Origin: Chloroflexota bacterium
Lineage (GTDB): Bacteria > Chloroflexota > Dormibacteria > Dormibacterales > Dormibacteraceae
Direction of reading: 5' to 3'
Assembly (NCBI GenBank): GCA_005888075.1
Contig: VBKD01000160.1
Span: 1 to 5,069 of the forward strand
Length of the DNA stretch: 5,069 bases
Part shown: piece by piece, positions 1 through 5,069 of the stretch
Layout: each line of letters starts with the position of its first letter
How positions within the stretch are numbered: position 1 is the stretch's first letter
Notes under the pieces: generated by a model
Database searches by the model: none
What the model was told of the DNA's origin: nothing
The model's input: only the letters and a program-made list of their open reading frames with translations
Program-made: the position numbers and the translations under genes

Positions 1-386
1 TGCCAACCATCCAGCAGCTGGTCCGCCTTGGGCGTAAGGCGGCCAGAGCGAAGTCTAAGGCGCCCGCTCTCAAGGGTTCACCGCAGAGGCGGGGAGTCTG
101 CGTGCGTGTTTACACCCAGACGCCGAAGAAGCCAAACTCCGCGCTGCGCAAGGTGGCCCGCGTCCGGCTGACTACCGGCATCGAAGTCACCGCCTACATC
201 CCCGGCATCGGCCACAACCTGCAGGAGCACTCGGTCGTGCTCATCCGCGGCGGCCGCGTCAAGGACCTGCCCGGCGTCCGCTACCACATCATCCGCGGCA
301 CTCTCGACACAGCCGGCACCAAGAACCGCAAGAAGGCTCGAAGCAAGTACGGAGCCAAGCGGGAAAAGGGCAAGGCGGCTGCCTGA
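1..386 (+). CDS. rpsL: 30S ribosomal protein S12 (5' end lacks one base)
   Basis: S12 sits at the 30S decoding centre and helps control tRNA-selection accuracy. The window opens on the last two bases of the start codon (tg, then CCA), and the reading gives the classic N-terminus (M)PTIQQLVRLGRKAA, so only one base is missing. The full protein would be 128 aa, normal for the family. Conserved blocks are PQRRGVC (28-34), TPKKPNSALRK (41-51), PGIGHNLQEHS (68-78) and RGGRVKDLPGVRYH (83-96). Lys43 and Lys88, the classic streptomycin-resistance positions, are the wild-type residues, and Asp89, the methylthiolation site known from E. coli, is present. Of the three E. coli cysteines only Cys34 remains (Ser27, Ala53). 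The Lys/Ala-rich C-terminal tail ends in TGA, which shares its A with the rpsG ATG. A GTG at 102 is an internal codon, not the start. Identification is secure. Confidence 0.98.
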   Translation, partial: PTIQQLVRLGRKAARAKSKAPALKGSPQRRGVCVRVYTQTPKKPNSALRKVARVRLTTGIEVTAYIPGIGHNLQEHSVVLIRGGRVKDLPGVRYHIIRGTLDTAGTKNRKKARSKYGAKREKGKAAA

Positions 387-856
387 TGCCTCGCCGTAGC
401 CGTCCAGTCAAGCGTGTCATCGCGCCCGACCCCGTGTACCAGTCGGAGGCGATTGCCAAGTTCGTGAACGTCGTCATGAGCCGCGGCAAGCGCTCGACTG
501 CCGAGAAAGTCGTCTACGACGCGCTATCCCGCGCCGGCAAGCAGGCGAAGAAGGAGCCGCTGGAGGTTTTCGACCTGGCGCTCCGCAACGCCACGCCCCT
601 GCTCGAGGTGAAGCCCCGCCGGGTCGGCGGCGCTACCTATCAGGTCCCGGTCGAGATCCGGCCTGAGCGCCGGCTCGCGCTCGCCCGTCGGTGGATCGTG
701 CGTTTCGCCCGGCAGCGTGGCGGGAAAAGCATGTCTGAGAAGCTGGCTTACGAGATTCTTGACGCTTCGCAGAACACCGGCGGAGCCGTCAAGCGCAAAG
801 AGGAGACTCACCGGATGGCCGAAAGCAACAAAGCTTTCTCGCACTTCCGGTACTGA
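386..856 (+). CDS. rpsG: 30S ribosomal protein S7
   Basis: S7 is the primary 16S rRNA-binding protein that nucleates assembly of the 30S head and lies near the E site. The 156-aa product has the usual bacterial length. It starts MPRRSRPVKR, with a basic N-terminal arm, and contains the family block KFVNVVMSRGKRSTAEKVVY (25-44), the beta-hairpin region RRVGGATYQVPVEIRPERR (78-96), and the C-terminal KRKEETHRMAESNKAF segment. It ends FSHFRY where many homologues have a Trp terminus. The ATG overlaps the rpsL stop (TGATG). Upstream there is only a weak, distant AAGG (372-375), so translation is probably coupled to rpsL. Because the two genes overlap, there is no room for an intercistronic S7-binding regulatory site of the E. 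coli str-operon type; that is inference from spacing. Nothing is broken in this gene. Confidence 0.98.
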   Translation: MPRRSRPVKRVIAPDPVYQSEAIAKFVNVVMSRGKRSTAEKVVYDALSRAGKQAKKEPLEVFDLALRNATPLLEVKPRRVGGATYQVPVEIRPERRLALARRWIVRFARQRGGKSMSEKLAYEILDASQNTGGAVKRKEETHRMAESNKAFSHFRY

Positions 857-868
857 GAGATGAACGTG
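855..868 (+). promoter_or_regulatory. Weak ribosome-binding site and alternative starts of fusA
   Basis: A purine run GAGAG (855-859) begins inside the rpsG stop codon. It directly abuts the ATG at 860, which is too close for normal use. It lies 6 nt before an in-frame GTG at 866, which is good spacing and would give a product beginning (M)ALKIQERP. Both starts precede all conserved EF-G sequence, so function does not decide between them. I keep ATG 860 for the CDS but consider GTG 866 a real alternative. Ribosomes leaving rpsG could reinitiate at either. Confidence 0.45.
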
Positions 869-1774
869 GCACTGAAGATTCAAGAACGTCCCGTCGCCAT
901 CGACAAGGTCCGAAACATCGGGATCATGGCGCATATCGACGCGGGCAAAACGACGACGACCGAGCGGATCCTTTTCTATGCGGGCCGCATCCACAAGATG
1001 GGAGAGGTGCACGAAGGCGCCGCGACCATGGACTGGATGGTCCAGGAGAAGGAGCGCGGGATCACGATCACGTCGGCCGCAACCACGGCCAACTGGCGCG
1101 ACCACGCGATCAACATCATAGACACACCCGGGCACGTGGACTTCACGGTCGAGGTCGAGCGCAGCCTGCGCGTGCTGGATGGCGCCGTCGCGGTTTTTGA
1201 CGCCGTCGCAGGCGTGGAGCCGCAGTCGGAGACCGTCTGGCGTCAGGCCGACCGCTACGGCGTGCCCCGCATCGCCTTCATCAACAAGATGGACCGCATC
1301 GGCGCCGACTTCTACGGGTCGCTGAATTCGATCCGGACGCGTCTTGGCGCTCGGGCTGTCCCTATCCAGCTGCCCATCGGCTCGGAGGCCGGCTTCAAGG
1401 GTTACGTCGATCTGATCAGCAAAGAGGCTGTGATCTACGTAGACGACCTCGGGACCAAGAGCGAGGAGTCGCTGGAGATCCCTGCCGGCATGGCAGACCT
1501 GGTCAGCCAGCATCGCCACGACCTCATCGAAGCGGTCGCCGACTTCGACGACGCCGTCATGCACAAATACCTCGAGGAGCAGGACATCACCGAGGGCGAG
1601 ATCATGGCCGCGCTGCGCAAGGGCACCGTGTCCGGCCAGCTCGTGCCGGTCCTGCGGTCGAGGGCAAGGACCCGAAGACCGGTGCGCTGCTCGTGCGTGA
1701 GCACGACGACAGCGAGCCGTTTGCCGCGCTTGCCTTCAAGATCCAGATGGACCCGCAGGGCGTCGGCAAGCTGA
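860..1774 (+). CDS. fusA: Elongation factor G, N-terminal piece (frame broken near 1654)
   Basis: This is the GTPase domain of EF-G, which drives tRNA-mRNA translocation and, with RRF, ribosome recycling. Motifs visible are G1 AHIDAGKTTT (24-33), G2 RGITI (66-70), G3 DTPGH (88-92) with catalytic His92, and G4 NKMD (142-145). The G-prime insert typical of EF-G follows. EF-G homology holds for 265 codons, through ..KGTVSGQLVPVL, ending at 1654. After that this frame gives an Arg/Ser-rich tail with no resemblance to EF-G and stops at a TGA (1772-1774), so about the last 39 residues are out-of-frame noise. The expected continuation (CGSAFKNKG.. through ..YLPSPLDVPP) is absent, which removes the G5 motif. 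Homology resumes in another frame at 1657. Read with the downstream piece, this is one fusA gene broken by a deletion of about 85-88 nt. As written, the product could not be a working EF-G. Confidence 0.93.
   Translation: MNVALKIQERPVAIDKVRNIGIMAHIDAGKTTTTERILFYAGRIHKMGEVHEGAATMDWMVQEKERGITITSAATTANWRDHAINIIDTPGHVDFTVEVERSLRVLDGAVAVFDAVAGVEPQSETVWRQADRYGVPRIAFINKMDRIGADFYGSLNSIRTRLGARAVPIQLPIGSEAGFKGYVDLISKEAVIYVDDLGTKSEESLEIPAGMADLVSQHRHDLIEAVADFDDAVMHKYLEEQDITEGEIMAALRKGTVSGQLVPVLRSRARTRRPVRCSCVSTTTASRLPRLPSRSRWTRRASAS
1652..1657 (+). other. Deletion junction inside fusA (frame change, G5 motif lost)
   Basis: Codons are GTG CCG GTC CTG (VPVL) up to 1654 in one frame, and GTC GAG GGC AAG GAC (VEGKD) from 1657 in another, with only CG between them. 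Family EF-G proteins normally have about 28-30 residues here, including the GSAFKNKGVQ and DYLPSPLDVPP segments. The net loss is about 85-88 nt, which is 1 mod 3 and so explains the frame change. In the second frame the bases just before read CCT GCG (Pro-Ala), plausibly the end of a PPA-V linker, so CCTG at 1651-1654 could be shared microhomology between the two sides. The exact breakpoint cannot be fixed without an intact relative. Confidence 0.85.
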
Positions 1775-2883
1775 CGTTCTTCCGCGTCTACTCAGGCCGC
1801 CTCAAGGCCGGCTCGTCCGTGCTCAACGCGACCAATGGAAGGAAGGAGCGGATCGGGCGCATCCTGCGCATGCACGCCATGAGGCGTGAGGATGTGGACG
1901 AGGTGTTCACCGGCGACATCGCAGCCGCGGTCGGCCTCAAGTCGACCACGACGGGCGACACGCTTTCAGACGAGAGCCACCCGATCCTGCTCGAGTCGAT
2001 AACGTTTCCCGAGCCCGTCATCTCGGTTGCGATCGAGCCCAAGACGAAGGTCGACCAGGACAAGCTCGGCATTGCGTTGCAGAGGCTGTCCGAGGAAGAC
2101 CCGACGTTTCGCGTCCACACCGATGATGAAACCGGCCAGACGATCATCGAGGGCATGGGCGAGCTCCACCTGGAGATCATCATCGACCGCTTGCTGCGCG
2201 AGTTCCGCGTGGACGCCAACCAGGGCAAGCCGCAGGTCGCCTACAAGGAGGCGATTCGCCGGCCCGCGCATGGCGTCGGGCGTTTCGTACGCCAGACCGG
2301 TGGCAAGGGTCAGTACGGCCACGCCGAAGTGGACGTCAGGCCCGGCGAGCGGGGCGTTGGTTTCGTGTTTGAGGACAAGATCACGCAGGGTCGCATCCCG
2401 CGTGAGTTCATCAACCCGATCGAGAAGGGCATCAAGGAAGCGCTGCAGACGGGCGTCGTCGCGGGCTATCCGGTGCTCGACATCGTCGTCACGCTGGTCG
2501 ACGGTTCGTACCACGCAGTGGACTCGAGCGAGATGGCGTTCCACGTTGCCGGCTCGATGGCCGTCAAGGATGCAATGTCGAAGGCTCAGCCATACCTGCT
2601 CGAGCCGATCATGAAGGTCGACGTCGTGATGCCCGAGGAATATCTCGGCGATGTCATGGGCGACCTTGCGTCGCGTCGAGGTCACATCCTGGGTATGGAA
2701 GGCCGCGGCACATCGCAGGACGTGAGGGCGAACGTGCCCCTCGCTGAGATGTTCGGTTACGCTACCGAACTTCGGTCTATGACATCCGGACGCGCGACCT
2801 ATTCGATGGAGTTCAGTCATTACGCGGAAATGCCGGGAAATCTTGCGGAAGCTGTGGGCCGCCGCACTACGTCGCGGAGTTAA
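1657..2883 (+). CDS. fusA: Elongation factor G, C-terminal piece (no start of its own)
   Basis: This is the remaining 408 codons of EF-G, covering domains II-V. Domain II begins near 1711 (PFAALAFKIQMDP, then GKLTFFRVYSG). Domain III begins near 2011 (EPVISVAIEPKTK, then LSEEDPTF and GMGELHLEIIIDR). Domain IV begins near 2266 and contains GGKGQYGH, the tRNA-mimicking part. Domain V begins near 2602 (EPIMKVDVVMPEEYLGDVMGDL, SRRG), and the protein ends MEFSHYAEMPGNLAEAV plus a short Arg/Ser tail. The coordinates mark where homology resumes, not a translation start; the first in-frame start-like codon is GTG at 1693, inside the linker and with no convincing ribosome-binding site. With the N-terminal piece (265 codons) and the missing 28-30 codons the gene would encode about 702 aa, normal for EF-G. 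No other disruption is seen. The domain IV tip reads YHAVDSSE, with Ala where Asp or Glu is usual. TAA precedes tuf by 13 nt. Confidence 0.93.
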   Translation, partial: VEGKDPKTGALLVREHDDSEPFAALAFKIQMDPQGVGKLTFFRVYSGRLKAGSSVLNATNGRKERIGRILRMHAMRREDVDEVFTGDIAAAVGLKSTTTGDTLSDESHPILLESITFPEPVISVAIEPKTKVDQDKLGIALQRLSEEDPTFRVHTDDETGQTIIEGMGELHLEIIIDRLLREFRVDANQGKPQVAYKEAIRRPAHGVGRFVRQTGGKGQYGHAEVDVRPGERGVGFVFEDKITQGRIPREFINPIEKGIKEALQTGVVAGYPVLDIVVTLVDGSYHAVDSSEMAFHVAGSMAVKDAMSKAQPYLLEPIMKVDVVMPEEYLGDVMGDLASRRGHILGMEGRGTSQDVRANVPLAEMFGYATELRSMTSGRATYSMEFSHYAEMPGNLAEAVGRRTTSRS

Positions 2884-2885
2884 TT

Positions 2886-2896
2886 AGGAGGAAACA

Positions 2897-2899
<3 letters not shown>
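2886..2899 (+). promoter_or_regulatory. Strong ribosome-binding site and GTG start of tuf
   Basis: AGGAGGA at 2886-2892 is an almost complete match to the anti-Shine-Dalgarno sequence. AGGAGG ends 5 nt before the GTG at 2897. It is the strongest ribosome-binding site in the window, as expected for EF-Tu, one of the most abundant bacterial proteins. It fixes the GTG start, which gives the standard MAKKKFERTKPHLNVGTIGH N-terminus. It lies in the 13-nt gap right after the fusA stop, so tuf can be translated independently even if fusA is broken. Confidence 0.9.
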
Positions 2900-4084
<1,185 letters not shown>

Positions 4085-4117
4085 CCCACATAGAGATAAG
4101 GAAGTAGGGAAGAGGCA
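4085..4117 (+). promoter_or_regulatory. tuf-rpsJ spacer with rpsJ ribosome-binding site
   Basis: This 33-nt spacer joins the str genes to the S10 genes. It is purine-rich and carries several Shine-Dalgarno-like runs: AAGGA (4098-4102), AGGGA (4106-4110) and AGAGG (4111-4115). AGGGA has the best spacing, 7 nt before the GTG at 4118. I see no GC-rich hairpin followed by T's, hence no intrinsic terminator, and no convincing -35/-10 pair, so transcription probably continues from tuf into rpsJ. Confidence 0.6.
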
Positions 4118-4423
4118 GTGGCGCAGAAGATTCGGATCCGACTGAAGGCGTACGACCATCGGGTCCTCGATCAGGCGGCGGACAAGATCGTGGATACGGC
4201 CCGCCGTACAAACGCGCGCACTGCCGGCCCGATCCCCCTTCCGACCGAAATCTCGAAATTGACCGTGATCCGCTCGCCGTTCATTGACAAGGATTCGCGC
4301 GAGCAGTTCGAGATGCGCACGCACAAGCGCATCGTCGACATCCTCGACCCCAACCCGCGCGTCGTGGACGCGCTCATGCGGCTCAGCCTCCCCGCGGGCG
4401 TGAGCATCGAGATCAAGTCATGA
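4118..4423 (+). CDS. rpsJ: 30S ribosomal protein S10 (NusE)
   Basis: S10 is a 30S head protein. In E. coli it also acts as the transcription factor NusE, pairing with NusB in antitermination and contacting NusG. The 101-aa product is of normal length. It starts at GTG, giving MAQKIRIRLKAYDHRVLDQ, and carries the S10 signature region AGPIPLPT (36-43) through SPFIDKDSREQFEMRTHKR (53-71), ending VDALMRLSLPAGVSIEIKS. The exposed loop reads SPFIDKD where most homologues read SPHV-(N/D)-K, so the usual His is Phe55 and the usual Val is Ile56. The gene opens the S10 operon, and its TGA overlaps the rplC start in ATGA, indicating translational coupling. Confidence 0.98.
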   Translation: MAQKIRIRLKAYDHRVLDQAADKIVDTARRTNARTAGPIPLPTEISKLTVIRSPFIDKDSREQFEMRTHKRIVDILDPNPRVVDALMRLSLPAGVSIEIKS

Positions 4424-5069
4424 AGGGTCTCCTCGCGAGAAAGTTGGGCATGACCCAGCTCTTCAACGCAGACGGGACGGCATCCGCGGTCACAGTGCTG
4501 GAGGCGGGTCCTTGCCGCGTCCTCGGTTTGAGGACGACGGAGAAGGACGGCTATGCCGCCGCACGCATCGCATTCGAGGTCGAACCCGAGCGCAAGCTCA
4601 ACCAGCCCGAGCTCGGCATGTTCAAGAAGGCCAACCTCGAACCGCATCGCCACGTGGTCGAGATCCGCGGCTATGAGGGACTCGAAGCCGGCCAGGAATT
4701 GAAGGCCGAGATCTTCGCCGCGGGCGAGCTCGTCGATGTCACTGCGACTTCGAAGGGCAAGGGCTTTCAGGGCTTGATCAAGCGCCACAAGTTCAGCCGC
4801 GGCCCCGAATCGCACGGTTCCATGAACGTCCGCCAGCCCGGCGCCATCGGGTCGACCGACTCCGCGCGGGTGTTCAAAGGTGTTCGCATGGCAGGCCAGA
4901 TGGGCAACGAGCGCGTCACCGCTCGCGCCTACAAGGTTGTTCGCGTCGACGCGGAGCGAAACCTGATCCTCGTCAAGGGTGGCGTCCCCGGCGCCAAAGG
5001 CGCGCTGGTTCTGGTCCGCCAGTCGACCAAGAAGCTGAAGGCCAAGGGTCCCGCGGGCAAACCCAACCC
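4420..5069 (+). CDS. rplC: 50S ribosomal protein L3 (3' end cut by window edge)
   Basis: L3 binds 23S rRNA early in 50S assembly and reaches toward the peptidyl-transferase centre. The frame is open from ATG 4420 to the edge: 216 codons plus two bases with no stop. The N-terminus MKGLLARKLGMTQLF is typical. The L3 signature is present at 99-122 (F, Asp106, SKGKG at 111-115, G118, Arg122). It is followed by SHGS (131-134), the loop RQPGAIGSTDSARVFKG (138-154), MAGQMGNERVT, and the RNLILVKGGVPGAKG strand. The loop has IGSTD where E. coli has IGQNQ, the region whose Gln is methylated by PrmB, so that modification is not expected here. After about residue 205 the sequence becomes Lys/Ala/Gly/Pro-rich (KKLKAKGPAGKPNP), a C-terminal extension cut by the edge. 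The start overlaps the rpsJ stop by 4 nt (ATGA) and has only a weak Shine-Dalgarno. Confidence 0.97.
   Translation, partial: MKGLLARKLGMTQLFNADGTASAVTVLEAGPCRVLGLRTTEKDGYAAARIAFEVEPERKLNQPELGMFKKANLEPHRHVVEIRGYEGLEAGQELKAEIFAAGELVDVTATSKGKGFQGLIKRHKFSRGPESHGSMNVRQPGAIGSTDSARVFKGVRMAGQMGNERVTARAYKVVRVDAERNLILVKGGVPGAKGALVLVRQSTKKLKAKGPAGKPN

Noticed and set aside
1..386. Streptomycin-resistance substitutions in S12
   Set aside because: Lys43 and Lys88 and the surrounding PKKPNS and GGRVKDLPG motifs are the wild-type residues.
524..1564. Long antisense reading frame (346 codons, - strand) opposite rpsG and fusA
   Set aside because: It is a mirror of GC-rich coding DNA on the + strand, its codons complement conserved S7 and EF-G codons, and it resembles no known family.
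1652..1657. Intein, intron or insertion element as the cause of the fusA break
   Set aside because: Sequence is missing rather than added; the two flanks are only 2 nt apart, so nothing has been inserted.
1649..1671. Small inverted repeat GTCCT...AGGAC around the fusA junction
   Set aside because: A 5-bp stem with a 13-nt loop is expected by chance in GC-rich sequence and lies partly in ordinary linker codons; no T-tract follows it.
1643..1690. Programmed ribosomal frameshift joining the two fusA pieces
   Set aside because: There is no slippery heptamer at the junction (GTC CTG CGG), and a shift would still leave out 28-30 conserved residues including G5, so it cannot restore a working EF-G.
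1966..2820. Antisense frame (284 codons) and a + strand alternate frame at 2027-2614 over fusA
   Set aside because: Both overlap the strongly conserved domains II-V of EF-G; the + strand alternate frame is low-complexity Arg/Ser, typical of a shifted GC-rich gene.
4171..4815. Antisense frame (214 codons, - strand) opposite rpsJ and rplC
   Set aside because: Shadow of two certain ribosomal protein genes; no independent support.

Overview
The window is a conserved bacterial translation locus, the str operon running straight into the S10 operon. All genes are on the + strand, in the order rpsL, rpsG, fusA, tuf, rpsJ, rplC (S12, S7, EF-G, EF-Tu, S10, L3). The DNA is GC-rich with mostly G/C-ending codons. 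The uninterrupted str-S10 order and protein details such as S12 'SPQRRGVC' and 'KVARVRL' suggest a high-GC Terrabacteria-type lineage (Chloroflexota, Dormibacterota or Actinomycetota-like). That placement is a low-confidence guess from memory of family sequences; no tree was built. Both ends are cut: rpsL lacks only the first base of its start codon, and rplC runs off the right edge without a stop.

Layout: rpsL (1-386) overlaps rpsG (386-856) by one base in TGATG. fusA begins 3 nt after rpsG. tuf (2897-4084) follows fusA after 13 nt with a strong AGGAGG ribosome-binding site and a GTG start. After a 33-nt purine-rich gap come rpsJ (4118-4423, GTG start) and rplC (from 4420, ATGA overlap). No gap is long enough to hide another gene. 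I see no terminator and no convincing promoter, so the genes look co-transcribed and largely translationally coupled. Together they supply the 30S proteins of the decoding centre and head, the two elongation GTPases, and L3 of the 50S subunit; S10 also acts as NusE in antitermination.

The one real anomaly is in fusA. EF-G homology runs in one frame to about 1654 and resumes in another frame at about 1657. Between these points about 28-30 expected codons are missing, including the G5 (SA-F/L-K) motif of the GTPase. This is a net loss of roughly 85-88 nt (1 mod 3), so the gene reads as two pieces. Because EF-G is normally essential, an assembly or consensus error is the likeliest explanation; a real pseudogene with a second EF-G elsewhere is the alternative.

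Smaller points are unusual residues at functional positions: Gln next to the catalytic His of EF-Tu, Phe-Ile in the S10 loop linked to tigecycline susceptibility, and Ala in the EF-G domain IV tip. I found no new system, mobile element, CRISPR array or RNA gene.
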